Of a DNA stretch of 64,000 nucleotides, positions 42,971 through 51,922 are shown piece after piece. How positions within the stretch are numbered: position 1 is the stretch's first letter; each line of letters starts with the position of its first letter. The position numbers and the translations under genes are program-made. The DNA comes from Streptomyces indicus (GTDB taxonomy: Bacteria; Actinomycetota; Actinomycetes; Streptomycetales; Streptomycetaceae). The notes beneath the pieces were generated by a model that did no database searches, had not been told where the DNA came from, and saw only the letters and a program-made list of their open reading frames with translations. The DNA lies in the NCBI RefSeq assembly GCF_900100315.1, contig NZ_FNFF01000001.1, positions 62,001-126,000 of the forward strand. Reading direction: 5' to 3'.

Positions 42971-44332
42971 ATGAGGCTTCTCGGCGCACGCACGTACGCC
43001 GTCACCGCAGCCGCCGTCGCCGGCCTGCTGACACTCACCGGCACCGGAGCCACCGCGACCGCCACCCCGGCCACCACCACGACCGCCTCCGCCGAAGCCG
43101 AAGCCGCAGACAGGGCCGGAGCCCCAACAGCAGCCGCCACCACCACCGTCGAGAAGGTCCCGTACGCCATGGACTCCTCCAACCAGGCCGCCTGGTGGAC
43201 GCCCCTGGCCACGTACAAGGGCGCGGGCCAGTACACCTACATGGCGTTCAACGAGCCCGGTTCCAGCGCGTCCACGCACCGGCCGGCCATCGCCCGGCGC
43301 GCCCCCGACGGCAGCTGGAGCAGACTTCCGCTGCTCAACAGCTCCGGAACGCAGGCCGAGTTCACCGACGACCTCGGGCACAACCAGCCGTCCGTCGCGC
43401 GCGACGGCAGCGGCCGGCTGCACGTGTTCACCTCGATGCACTGCAACCCCTGGCGCTACTTCCGCACCGAGAGCCCCGGCGGCAGCGTCACGGACCACGC
43501 GGCCGAACTGCCGGACGCGGGCCAGGGAATCACGTATCCGGTGCTGACCACCGCACCCAACGGCGACCTCTACCTGACGGCCAGGGTCGGCTGCGGCAAC
43601 GACCAGCGCCCGGGGAAGCTGTACCGCTGGGACAACGCCGCCTCGCGCTGGAGCACGGTCGCCACGTTCGCCGCGGCCCAGTACCGCGCCGTATACCCGG
43701 ACGATCTCGCCGTGGACTCCGCGGGCCGGGTGCACATCCTGTACGAGTGGTCCAAGGCGCCGTCCTCCGCCTTCCGCCACCAGCTCTCGTATCTCCGGTA
43801 CGACCCGGCCACCGGCACCTTCGCCGACAGCACGGGAGCGGCCGCCACCGTGCCGGCCACCCCGGCGACCGCGGACGTCATCCAGGACCTGACGGCCGGC
43901 GAGCAGTGGAGCACCGACAACACCGGCTACACCGGACCGGCCGTGCAGAGCGCCAAGTTGACGCTCAACGGATCCGCGCCGCGGGTCGCCTACCGCTACC
44001 GCTCCGAGGACAGCGCGGGCGTCTTCCGCGTGTACTACGCCGCCCCGGGCTCGGGCGGCTGGGCGCGCCAGACCGTATACGCGGGCGGACAGACCATGGC
44101 CGCGCTGGGCATCACACGGGACGGGACGGAGGGCGAGCGGGTCTACTACGTGACCGCGTCCGGCACGGACCGCGTGTTCGCGGCCCACGCCGTCGGCGGC
44201 GCCTGGCAGCCCCAGTCCGTCGTGCCGGGCGTCACCGCGGACCGCCTCGCGGTGCGGCGGGACTCGGACGGCAACGACGTGCTGTACCTGCCGGACACCG
44301 CACGCGGCACGCTCCACTACGGGCGCCGCTGA
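42971..44332 (+). CDS. Secreted BNR-repeat beta-propeller protein
   Basis: The 453-residue exported protein has a signal peptide (about 1-30) and a Thr/Ala-rich region. A propeller resembling the BNR_4 / sialidase-like family follows (about 70-453), with repeated motifs: HRPAIARRAPDGSW, HNQPSVARDGSGRLHVFTS, YPVLTTAPNGDLYLTARVG and DDLAVDSAGRVHILYEW. Some BNR_4 proteins are polysaccharide lyases (PL24-type), so carbohydrate action is possible but not shown. AAGGAGTC precedes the ATG. It is divergent from the regulator gene across 211 bp and convergent with yciO. Confidence 0.8.
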   Translation: MRLLGARTYAVTAAAVAGLLTLTGTGATATATPATTTTASAEAEAADRAGAPTAAATTTVEKVPYAMDSSNQAAWWTPLATYKGAGQYTYMAFNEPGSSASTHRPAIARRAPDGSWSRLPLLNSSGTQAEFTDDLGHNQPSVARDGSGRLHVFTSMHCNPWRYFRTESPGGSVTDHAAELPDAGQGITYPVLTTAPNGDLYLTARVGCGNDQRPGKLYRWDNAASRWSTVATFAAAQYRAVYPDDLAVDSAGRVHILYEWSKAPSSAFRHQLSYLRYDPATGTFADSTGAAATVPATPATADVIQDLTAGEQWSTDNTGYTGPAVQSAKLTLNGSAPRVAYRYRSEDSAGVFRVYYAAPGSGGWARQTVYAGGQTMAALGITRDGTEGERVYYVTASGTDRVFAAHAVGGAWQPQSVVPGVTADRLAVRRDSDGNDVLYLPDTARGTLHYGRR

Positions 44333-44399
44333 CGCGGCAATCGCGTGCGTGCGAGACAGCAACCCGAGGCGCCCGACAGGCATCTGAAGCCCGCGAAGG

Positions 44400-45020
<621 letters not shown>

Positions 45021-45056
45021 CCGGCGAGTTTAAGGCGAGCGCGGGGCGCTGCCCGG

Positions 45057-45548
45057 TCAGTGGGTGACCTTCGTCAGAAAGGCCTCCAGATTGGTGACCG
45101 TGCGCGCGATCCGCTCCTCCACCGTGAGCGTCTCGCCCAGCCGCATGGCGGGCCTGACCTGCTTGATGCCGCGGGTGTAGAGCGAGCAGTCGAGCTCGTC
45201 GCACATGTAGATGCCCACGGAGTTGCCCTGCTTGCCCGCCTCGCCGGCGCGCGGGGCGACCATCAGCGGCACTCCGCCTTCGTGGGCGGTGAGGCAGATG
45301 CGGCACATGCTGGGCCGCGCCTGTCCGGTGCGGCGCGCTCCGGCGCGCAGGACCACGCCTTGGAGGCGTCCGTCGAGTTCGGCGACGAGGTAGGCGCGGT
45401 CGGGCGCCTGCGGATCGCGCCAGCCCAGGTAGTCCAGGTCCTCCCACGGGCGCTCCGCCAGGTCACGCGGCAGGTTCATGCGCTTGGCCTCCCCTTTCGA
45501 GCAGTTCACGAAGGAGGCGCGGATCTCGGATTCGGTCAGTGGCTTCAT
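45057..45548 (-). CDS. FBP-domain (EF-G-binding, treble-clef zinc-finger) protein
   Basis: The 163-residue protein fits the FBP/FusB-type C-terminal domain. A four-Cys zinc finger is formed by SMCRICLTAH (about 99-108) and YMCDELDCSLYTRG (about 132-145). In staphylococci FusB binds EF-G and rescues it from fusidic acid. The actinobacterial relatives are assumed to bind EF-G, but resistance is unproven. The start at 45548 is close to the TetR operator (45564-45584), so this gene could be under the same control as the divergent tetR. Confidence 0.8.
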   Translation of the reverse strand: MKPLTESEIRASFVNCSKGEAKRMNLPRDLAERPWEDLDYLGWRDPQAPDRAYLVAELDGRLQGVVLRAGARRTGQARPSMCRICLTAHEGGVPLMVAPRAGEAGKQGNSVGIYMCDELDCSLYTRGIKQVRPAMRLGETLTVEERIARTVTNLEAFLTKVTH

Positions 45549-45563
45549 GCCGGCGATCGTAAG

Positions 45564-45584
45564 TTGCCTAAAACCTGTAGGCAA
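45564..45584. promoter_or_regulatory. Candidate TetR operator
   Basis: TTGCCTA (45564-45570) and TAGGCAA (45578-45584) are perfect inverted copies with a 7-nt spacer. The dyad lies in an AT-rich gap between the divergent FBP-domain and tetR genes, 38 bp from the tetR start. The form and position fit an autoregulatory TetR-family site. Confidence 0.65.
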
Positions 45585-45621
45585 ATGAATAATGGCCTTA
45601 GGGCGAGGCGAGGAGACCGGG

Positions 45622-46215
45622 ATGGCAAGGGCAGGGCTGACGCCGCAGCGGCTCACGCAGGCCGGTGCGGAACTCGCCGACGAGGTCGGATTCGAACACG
45701 TGACCGTGTCGGCGCTGGCCCGGCACTTCGACGTGAAGGTCGCGAGTCTCTACTCCCATGTGAAGAGCTCGCACGACCTGAAGACCCGGATCGCCCTGCT
45801 GGCCCTGGAGGAGATGGCCGACCGCGCCGCGCAGGCGCTCGCGGGCCGCTCCGGCAAGGACGCACTGGCCGCGTTCGCCGAGGTCTACCGGGGTTACGCG
45901 CGCGAGCACCCCGGCCGTTACGCCGCCGCGCAGCTGCGCCTCGATCCGGAGACCGCCGCGGCCGGCGCCGGAGTGCGCCACTCGCAGATGACACGGGCGA
46001 TCCTGCGCGGCTACGACCTGGCCGAGCCGGCGCAGACCCACGCCGTACGGCTCCTCGGCAGCGTCTTCCACGGTTACGTGAGCCTGGAGCTGAGCGGCGG
46101 TTTCAGCCACAGCGCCCCGGACTCCTCGGTGTCGTGGGCGCGGATCATCGACGCGCTGGACGCCCTGCTGCGCACCTGGCCCGACGAGCCGGACCGCGAA
46201 GAACGAAAGGCCTGA
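45622..46215 (+). CDS. TetR-family regulator
   Basis: A 197-residue regulator with an N-terminal HTH (about 8-52: GLTPQRLTQAGAELADEVGFEHVTVSALARHFDVKVASLYSHV split by turns) and a C-terminal WHG-type ligand domain (HAVRLLGSVFHGYVSLELSGGF). AGGAG precedes the ATG at 45622. The SGNH hydrolase gene begins 6 bp after its stop, so the two are one operon. The inverted repeat at 45564-45584 is its likely operator and could control both the operon and the divergent FBP-domain gene. Confidence 0.9.
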   Translation: MARAGLTPQRLTQAGAELADEVGFEHVTVSALARHFDVKVASLYSHVKSSHDLKTRIALLALEEMADRAAQALAGRSGKDALAAFAEVYRGYAREHPGRYAAAQLRLDPETAAAGAGVRHSQMTRAILRGYDLAEPAQTHAVRLLGSVFHGYVSLELSGGFSHSAPDSSVSWARIIDALDALLRTWPDEPDREERKA

Positions 46216-46221
46216 ACCACC

Positions 46222-47409
46222 ATGAACGCCCCCGCCGACCGCGGCTGGATCACCACCCCGCTCACGCCCGCGATCGTCCGCGGCGCCCTCGAACTCGAAG
46301 CCACCGGGCGCGGCGTCCTGCCGCACCGGCTGCCCGCCCGGGCCCGCGCGCAGTGCGCCGACGGCCAGCTGGCCATGGCCGAGTCGCAGCCTTCGGGGGT
46401 ACGGATCGCCCTGCGCACCCGCGCCACGGCGCTGGAGCTCGACACCCTGCCCACCAAGCGCGTGTACGCCGGCGCCCCGCCGCGTCCCGACGGCCTGTAC
46501 GACCTGCTCGTGGACGGCGAACTGGCCGGGCAGGCAAGCGTGTCGGGCGGCGACACCGTGACCATCGACATGTCGACCGGATCCGCCGAGCACACCCCGG
46601 GATCCGCGGGCACCCTGCGCTTCGCCGGACTGCCGGACCGCGACAAGGTCCTGGAGGTCTGGCTGCCGCACAACGAGACCACGCAGCTGGTCGCGCTGCG
46701 CACCGACGCCCCGGTCGAGCCCGTACCGCAGGAGGGCCGCAGGACCTGGCTGCACCACGGCAGTTCGATCAGCCACGGTTCGGACGCGGCGAGCCCCAGC
46801 ACGACCTGGCCGGCGCTCGCGGCGCGGCTGGGCGGCGCGGACCTGGTGAACCTCGGGTTCGGCGGCAGTGCGTTGCTCGATCCGTTCACCGCACGCGCCA
46901 TGCGGGACACCCCGGCGGACCTCATCAGCGTCAAGATCGGCATCAATCTCGTCAACCTGGATCTGATGCGGCTGCGCGCGTTCGGCCCGGCGGTGCACGG
47001 CTTCCTCGACACGATCCGCGAAGGCCACCCCACCACGCCGCTGCTCGTCGTGTCACCGATCCACTGCGCGATCCACGAGGACACACCGGGCCCGGGCGCC
47101 TTCGACCTCGACGCCCTGGCAACGGGCACGCTGCGCTTCAAGGCCACCGGCGACCCCGCCGAAGTGGCCGCAGGGAAGCTCACGTTGCGCGTGATCCGCG
47201 ACGAGCTCGCCCGCATCGTGGCCCAGCGCGCGGCCGACGACCCGCAGCTCCACCACCTGGACGGTCTCGCTCTGTACGGCGCGGAGGACGCAGCAGAACT
47301 GCCCCTGCCGGACGACCTGCACCCGGACGCGGCGGCACACCGGCGGATCGGGGAACGGTTCGCGCGTCACGCCTTCGCCGCGGACGGGCCCTTCGCCGCT
47401 CCCGCATAG
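46222..47409 (+). CDS. SGNH/GDSL-family hydrolase
   Basis: The 395-residue protein has an N-terminal jelly-roll-like domain (about 1-165) and a C-terminal SGNH hydrolase (about 170-385). Catalytic blocks are visible: Ser in HHGSSISHGS, Gly in GFGGSALLD, Asn in KIGINLVN and the Asp-His pair in PDDLHPDAAAH. Such enzymes deacylate sugars or lipids; the two-domain layout recalls CE2/CE3-type carbohydrate esterases, but no signal peptide is visible. It overlaps no gene and is 6 bp from the tetR stop, with AAAGG as ribosome binding site. Likely repressed by that regulator. Confidence 0.88.
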   Translation: MNAPADRGWITTPLTPAIVRGALELEATGRGVLPHRLPARARAQCADGQLAMAESQPSGVRIALRTRATALELDTLPTKRVYAGAPPRPDGLYDLLVDGELAGQASVSGGDTVTIDMSTGSAEHTPGSAGTLRFAGLPDRDKVLEVWLPHNETTQLVALRTDAPVEPVPQEGRRTWLHHGSSISHGSDAASPSTTWPALAARLGGADLVNLGFGGSALLDPFTARAMRDTPADLISVKIGINLVNLDLMRLRAFGPAVHGFLDTIREGHPTTPLLVVSPIHCAIHEDTPGPGAFDLDALATGTLRFKATGDPAEVAAGKLTLRVIRDELARIVAQRAADDPQLHHLDGLALYGAEDAAELPLPDDLHPDAAAHRRIGERFARHAFAADGPFAAPA

Positions 47410-47432
47410 AGCGCGCGAAAAACAGTAGCCAT

Positions 47433-47451
47433 GTACATAGTAGCTATGTAC
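47433..47451. promoter_or_regulatory. Palindromic operator of the marR gene
   Basis: GTACATAG-TAG-CTATGTAC is a perfect 8-bp inverted repeat with a 3-nt spacer, ending 10 bp before the marR start. A related half-site, CATGTAC, just upstream (47430-47436) overlaps the left arm. The AT-rich stretch up to the ATG has a TACTCT -10-like hexamer and no Shine-Dalgarno sequence, which suggests an autoregulated, possibly leaderless transcript. Confidence 0.65.
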
Positions 47452-47461
47452 TCTATTTTCC

Positions 47462-47992
47462 ATGAGCAACGGTACGCCGGGGCCAACTCCCGGTTTCCTG
47501 GTCTGGCGGCTCGCCAACAAGTGGCGGGTCGCCGTCGACCGCGCGGTGGCACCGCTGGGTCTGACGCACGCGCAGTACGCGTTGGTCGCGTCGCTGCACG
47601 GCATGCAGCGCACCGGCGTGCGTCCCAGCCAGCGGCAGCTCGCCGATCACACCGGTCTCGAAGCGCTGTACGTGTCGAAGCTGGCGCGGGCGCTCGAAGC
47701 GGCCGGGCACATCGAGCGCACCCGCGACCCGCGCGACCCGCGCGCCGTCCAACTGACCCTCACCCCACAGGGACAGGCCGTCACCCGGAAGGCCATCGAG
47801 GTGGTCCAGGAGCTGCACCAGCAGCTGCTCGAACCGCTCGGCGGGCTCGAGGGCGAGCGCACCCACGTGCTGACGCAGGAGCTCAGGACCTTGCTCGACG
47901 TACGCCTCGATCCAGCCGTGAGCCGAGATCCATCCGTACGCCGTGACGCATCCGATCCGCACGACGAGAGCACGCAGGAGGGCACACCATGA
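47462..47992 (+). CDS. MarR-family regulator
   Basis: A 176-residue winged-helix regulator with an N-terminal dimerisation helix (FLVWRLANKWRVAVDRAVAPLGLTHAQYAL), HTH SQRQLADHTGLEALYVSKLARALEAAG split over 59-85, and a wing RTRDPRDPRAVQLTLTPQG. No ribosome binding site is present before the ATG, consistent with a leaderless mRNA. The last four bases overlap the start of the next gene (ATGA at 47989), so the two are coupled. The palindrome at 47433-47451 is its likely operator. The ligand is unknown. Confidence 0.9.
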   Translation: MSNGTPGPTPGFLVWRLANKWRVAVDRAVAPLGLTHAQYALVASLHGMQRTGVRPSQRQLADHTGLEALYVSKLARALEAAGHIERTRDPRDPRAVQLTLTPQGQAVTRKAIEVVQELHQQLLEPLGGLEGERTHVLTQELRTLLDVRLDPAVSRDPSVRRDASDPHDESTQEGTP

Positions 47993-48432
47993 CCGCCACC
48001 GCACCCCTCGCCAACCCCCGCGACCTCGCGCTCGCGCACTACGCCGCTCGCGGCGTCCTCGAGCAAGTGCTCACCGGGCACGGGATCACCTTCCAGGAGT
48101 CGGTGACCCTGCGCGCCGCGGTCACCGCCGGCTCCGAGCAGACGCGGGACGACCTGGTCGCGACCGTCCAGGGTTCGCTGAAGGCCGAGCCCGCGGCGCT
48201 GCGGGCCACGGTCGACGCGCTGCTGGCCAAGGAGTTGCTCGCCGAGGACGGCGGCCAGGTGCGGCCGACCGACGCGGGGCGTGCGCTCCAGCAGACGCTC
48301 GGCGCCGAGACCGCTCCGGTCTCGGCCAGGATCTGGGGCGGGATTCCGGAGGAGGACCTGGCCGCCGCGGGGCGGGTGCTCGCTCTGGTCACCGAGCGGG
48401 CGAACGCGGAGCTCGCGCGCCTCACCGCCTGA
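47989..48432 (+). CDS. Small winged-helix-like protein coupled to marR
   Basis: The 147-residue protein has the length and helix pattern of a MarR-like fold (ARGVLEQVLTGHGITFQESVTLRAA; LVATVQGSLKAEPAALRATVDALLAKELLAEDGGQVRPTDAG) with a wing-like GGQVRPTDAG. The DNA-recognition helix has few basic residues. It may act as a second regulator or a partner of the coupled MarR protein. It overlaps marR by 4 bp and converges on the Tap-like gene. No enzyme motif is seen. Confidence 0.75.
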   Translation: MTATAPLANPRDLALAHYAARGVLEQVLTGHGITFQESVTLRAAVTAGSEQTRDDLVATVQGSLKAEPAALRATVDALLAKELLAEDGGQVRPTDAGRALQQTLGAETAPVSARIWGGIPEEDLAAAGRVLALVTERANAELARLTA

Positions 48433-48462
48433 CCGGGACGCAGGTCCCGCCGAGCGTCGTGG

Positions 48463-50031
48463 TCAGCTGTCCGCCGGGAACTCGGCGTGGTCCTGGCCGA
48501 GGGTGTACACGTCCTTCACCTTCACCTCGGTGACCCCACGGCCCTCGGTGAAGAGCGCGCGCCAATCGCCGCTCACGTGCAGCTCGTCCGTGCCCATCGC
48601 GCGGACGAGGACGAGGCCTTCGTCGAAGCACTTGTACGCCTTCATCCAGAGGTTGGCGAAGGCCTGGGAGCGGATGAGGTGCATCCAGTCGCTGCGGTAC
48701 AGCTCCCGGTTGTAGTTGGACTCCCCCATCGTCGAGACGAACTTGGCGTACATCGCCTTCACGTATTCGAGCGTGACCGTGTCGTCCTCGGCGATGGCGC
48801 GGTCACGGGCGTCCTTCAGGGCGATACGGAACTTCTCGAGCAGTCCCTCGGTGGCGCCCGAGGTCCACGACTCGTGGATCACGGGCGGCTCGCACAGTCC
48901 GTACGGATCCGCGGAGAGCCGAAGCAGCAGGCGCAGCGTCGGCTCGGTCACCCACAGTTCCCCGGACTCCTCGCGGTTGCCGAGGGGGTTGGGCAGGAGG
49001 TGCTCCAGGTCCCAGCGGGGCGGGGTGATCAGGTGGACGCCCGCGCGCCGGCGGTCGTGCACGTCGCCCGTCGAGTGTTCGAGGGCACCGATCGGCAGGT
49101 GGGTCTTGAGGGCGGACAGGTAGGCGCCGTTGATGTCGAGCGCGGTCACCTCGTGGGCGCCGGGCGGGAGTTCAGGACGGGTCCAGTTCGGGCGCGCCTC
49201 CCAGATGTCGTCCGGACCGCGCGCGCTCTTGCGGCGCAGGACGTCGGGCATCGGCGGGTGGGCGATGATCTGGTACCGGGCGCCCTTGCGGGTCTCGTCG
49301 AGCAGCGCCATGGCGTCGGGGATGGCCCGCTTGACCAGAGCGGCCGTGGCCGTCTCCACGTCACCGCCGTGCGCGGCGAGCGCGGCCTCGACGGCGCGCG
49401 CGATGAGGTCGGGGGTGTCCGCCTCCTCGGCGCGGCGGCCCGCGGGGACGATCTTCGTGGGTGCGGCGGCGGCGGTGGGCGCGGGTGCGCGTTGGGCGGA
49501 CGTGGGAGCGGGTGCCCGATCCTCCCGTACGCTCTGCGCACCCTGGCAGTCGGCGGCATCCAAGTGCTGGGGGAAACCCTCGACTTGATGCCGAGCCGGG
49601 CCCCCGCACAGCACGCAGGGCTCAGGGGAGGCGAGTGCCACGCCCCCGTGGGTCTCCGCCGCGTCCTCGGGCGCCTCGGGCTCGGTGGCAAGGGTCTCGG
49701 GAGCCGACACTTCGGATGTCGACACTTCGGATGTCGATGCTTCGGCAGCCGAAGCATCGGGCCCGGGCGTCTCGGAAGCGGAGGACGGCTCGGCGAGCTT
49801 CGTCTGCGCGCCTTCCAGGAAATACCCGTACTTGGCGCGGATCTCGCCGCTCGGGTCGCGCCCGCTCTCCCAGCCGCCGACGGTCGAAGCCGAGACGCCG
49901 AGTGCCGTCGCCACCTGGGTACGGGACAGGCCGAGGGCCTCCCGCAGCCGCCTGCGTTCGGCGGCCGGCGGCAGCGCGGCCTCCTCCTGGACCGAGGCCA
50001 GGAGCGCGTCGATCGCGTCGAAGTCCGTCAC
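48463..50031 (-). CDS. HTH protein resembling telomere-associated protein Tap
   Basis: The 522-residue protein starts with an XRE-type HTH (about 25-70: RLREALGLSRTQVATALGVSASTVGGWESGRD, split by turns). An acidic Ser/Thr/Glu repeat region follows, then a zinc-finger-like CVLCGGP...FPQHLDAADC, and a C-terminal domain (about 290-520). That domain opens VTALDINGAYLSALK and ends near AMGTDELHVSGDW. The HTH plus LDIN-type domain recalls the Tap proteins of streptomycetes, which bind telomeres and recruit the terminal protein Tpg. The DINGAY and GTDE spots resemble motifs A and C of family B DNA polymerases; that link is a hypothesis. GTG at 50031 follows AAGGAGG. No tpg-like gene adjoins it. Confidence 0.7.
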   Translation of the reverse strand: MTDFDAIDALLASVQEEAALPPAAERRRLREALGLSRTQVATALGVSASTVGGWESGRDPSGEIRAKYGYFLEGAQTKLAEPSSASETPGPDASAAEASTSEVSTSEVSAPETLATEPEAPEDAAETHGGVALASPEPCVLCGGPARHQVEGFPQHLDAADCQGAQSVREDRAPAPTSAQRAPAPTAAAAPTKIVPAGRRAEEADTPDLIARAVEAALAAHGGDVETATAALVKRAIPDAMALLDETRKGARYQIIAHPPMPDVLRRKSARGPDDIWEARPNWTRPELPPGAHEVTALDINGAYLSALKTHLPIGALEHSTGDVHDRRRAGVHLITPPRWDLEHLLPNPLGNREESGELWVTEPTLRLLLRLSADPYGLCEPPVIHESWTSGATEGLLEKFRIALKDARDRAIAEDDTVTLEYVKAMYAKFVSTMGESNYNRELYRSDWMHLIRSQAFANLWMKAYKCFDEGLVLVRAMGTDELHVSGDWRALFTEGRGVTEVKVKDVYTLGQDHAEFPADS

Positions 50032-50156
50032 GGCGCCTCCTTGCCCGGAGCGGTTGTCGCTGGTCGTGCCGCGTGGGCGGGCACGCGGCAACTATAGGTC
50101 GCGCACGGCCTCGGCCTCCGTACGGCACCAGTGGCTTCGCCGAGGCGGGCGCTGGT

Positions 50157-51413
50157 CTAGGCGGAGCCGGAATCCAGTTCGCGGGCGCGGGCCAGGAGCA
50201 GTTCCTGTTCGCGGGCGTTGCGCGCGAGTGCGGCCGCCTCCTCGAACGCCGCGCGCGCCTCGGCGGTGCGGCCCAGGCGCTGCAAAAGGTCGCCGCGCAC
50301 GCTCGGCAGCAGGTGGTAGCCCTTGAGCGCCTCTTCGTCGGCCAGCGCGTCCACCAGTTTCAGGGCCTGCGCGGGTCCTTCGGCCATGGAGACCGCGACG
50401 GCCCGGTTCAGCTCGACCACGGCCGAGGAGGTGAGTTGGGCGAGGCGGCCGTACAGGGAGGCGATCGTCTGCCAGTCGGTGTCCTCGTACCGCAGCGCCT
50501 GCGCATGGCACATCGCGATGGCGGCCTGCACGGAGTACGGGCCGGTCCCGGCGCGCTGGAACGCCTCGACGCCGCGGTGGATCAGCATGCGGTTCCACCT
50601 GGTGCGGTTCTGGTCGGCGAGCAGCACGGGTTCGCCGTCGGGTCCGGTGCGGGCCGGCAGGCGCGAGGCCTGGAACTCCAACAGGGCGGCGAGTCCGTGC
50701 ACTTCGGGCTCGTCCGGCATGAGGGCGGCGAGCACCCGGCCGAGCCGCAGCGCGTCCTCGCACAGCGCGGGGCGCAGCAGGTCCTCGCCGGCGGTGGCGC
50801 TGTAGCCCTCGTTGAAGATCAGGTAGATGACTTCGAGCACCGAGGCGAGGCGTGCCGGGCGTTCGCCGGCGCCGGGCACCTCGTAGGGGACGTCGGCCTT
50901 GGCGAGGGTGCGTTTGGCCCGGACGATGCGCTGGGCGACGGTCGGCTCGGTGGTGAGCAGGGCGCGGGCGATCTCCTCGGTGGTGAGGCCGCCGAGGAGC
51001 CGGAGGGTGAGGGCGATACGCGCCTTCGCGGACAGCACCGGATGACAGGCCGTGAAGATCAGGCGCAGCAGGTCGTCGTCGATGTCGTCCGGGTCCGAGG
51101 GCTCGGGCGGCGGCACGTCCTCGAGGGTGCGGCCGACCTCGGCGAGCTTGCGCGCGTACGTCTCCTTGCGGCGTACGAGGTCGATGGCCTTGCGGCGGGC
51201 GGCGGTCATCAGCCATGCGGCCGGGTTGTCCGGCACGCCGTCGCGCGGCCACTGTTCGAGGGCGCTGATCAGCGCGTCCTGCGCGAGTTCCTCCGCTATG
51301 CCGACGTCGCGCACCACCCGCGTCACGCTGGCGATGATCCGCGCGGACTCCATCCGGAAGACCGCTTCGACGGCGGCGGTCGCCTCACCCTGCTGAGCTG
51401 TCACGGGCCCCAT
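50157..51413 (-). CDS. ECF42-type RNA polymerase sigma factor with C-terminal extension
   Basis: The 418-residue protein has sigma-70 regions 2 (about 15-80: VFRMESARIIASVTRVVRDVGIAEELAQDALI split) and 4 (about 120-165), then a 250-residue extension with TPR-like repeats (NRAVAVSMAEGPAQALKLVDAL, GYHLLPSVRGDLLQRLGRTAEA) and the DDDLLRLIFTACHPVLS block typical of ECF42. In ECF42 the extension regulates activity, and the genes usually adjoin a DGPF/YCII-domain gene; here the neighbour is an ABM-domain gene. No anti-sigma gene adjoins it. Start is ATG 51413 or GTG 51404. Confidence 0.88.
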   Translation of the reverse strand: MGPVTAQQGEATAAVEAVFRMESARIIASVTRVVRDVGIAEELAQDALISALEQWPRDGVPDNPAAWLMTAARRKAIDLVRRKETYARKLAEVGRTLEDVPPPEPSDPDDIDDDLLRLIFTACHPVLSAKARIALTLRLLGGLTTEEIARALLTTEPTVAQRIVRAKRTLAKADVPYEVPGAGERPARLASVLEVIYLIFNEGYSATAGEDLLRPALCEDALRLGRVLAALMPDEPEVHGLAALLEFQASRLPARTGPDGEPVLLADQNRTRWNRMLIHRGVEAFQRAGTGPYSVQAAIAMCHAQALRYEDTDWQTIASLYGRLAQLTSSAVVELNRAVAVSMAEGPAQALKLVDALADEEALKGYHLLPSVRGDLLQRLGRTAEARAAFEEAAALARNAREQELLLARARELDSGSA

Positions 51414-51478
51414 CCCAACATCCGGCCCCGGGCGGGGCAAGCAGGATCCCGGGGAGCGGGAAGCGGGCGGACGCCGCG

Positions 51479-51518
51479 CGCGGGTGTGCGGACGGCCCGA
51501 GCCGTCCGCACACCCGCG
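51479..51518 (-). terminator. Perfect 17-bp terminator hairpin
   Basis: Arms 51479-51495 and 51502-51518 are exact complements with a 6-nt loop. The hairpin lies 8 bp beyond the stop of the ABM-domain gene and isolates it from the sigma-factor gene. Confidence 0.85.
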
Positions 51519-51526
51519 GGGCCGGA

Positions 51527-51856
51527 TCAGTCGCTGTCCACGGCCATTTCGCCGAGCAGCGACCAGTCGTCCTGCGGCACGGTCGTGTTGACGATCCTCG
51601 GCGTCTGCGCGAGGTACTGCGGCAGGGTCTGCTGTGCGGCCTTGAAATGGGCGGAGGTCACATGGGCGGCCCCGGCGTCCTCGTCGCGGAACGCCTCCAC
51701 CAGGACGTACTCGGCGGAGTCGTCCAGGCTGCGCGACCAGTCGAACCACAGGCACCCCGGCTCGGCGCGGGTCGCCTCGGTGAACTCGCGGCTGATCTCG
51801 GGCCATTGGTCCGCGTGCTCGGGCAGCACGCGGAACTTCGCGGTGATGAAGATCAT
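51527..51856 (-). CDS. Antibiotic biosynthesis monooxygenase (ABM)-domain protein
   Basis: A 109-residue protein with the single ferredoxin-like ABM domain: MIFITAKFRVLPEHADQWPEISREFTEATRAEPGCLWFDWSRS split by turns, then YVLVEAFRDEDAGAAHVTSAHF. Such proteins are cofactor-free monooxygenases or stress-linked dimers (YgiN, HmoA types); the GCLWFDWSRS phrase fits quinol monooxygenase-like members. GAGGAG precedes the ATG. It sits between pcaV and the sigma gene, with its own terminator. A role in quinone handling next to aromatic catabolism is plausible but not shown. Confidence 0.88.
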   Translation of the reverse strand: MIFITAKFRVLPEHADQWPEISREFTEATRAEPGCLWFDWSRSLDDSAEYVLVEAFRDEDAGAAHVTSAHFKAAQQTLPQYLAQTPRIVNTTVPQDDWSLLGEMAVDSD

Positions 51857-51922
51857 CGAACTCCTCGCGGGGAAGTCGGCTCGGGTGGGAAACGGCGCCT
51901 GCGCGGCGTCCGTACCAGGTTG

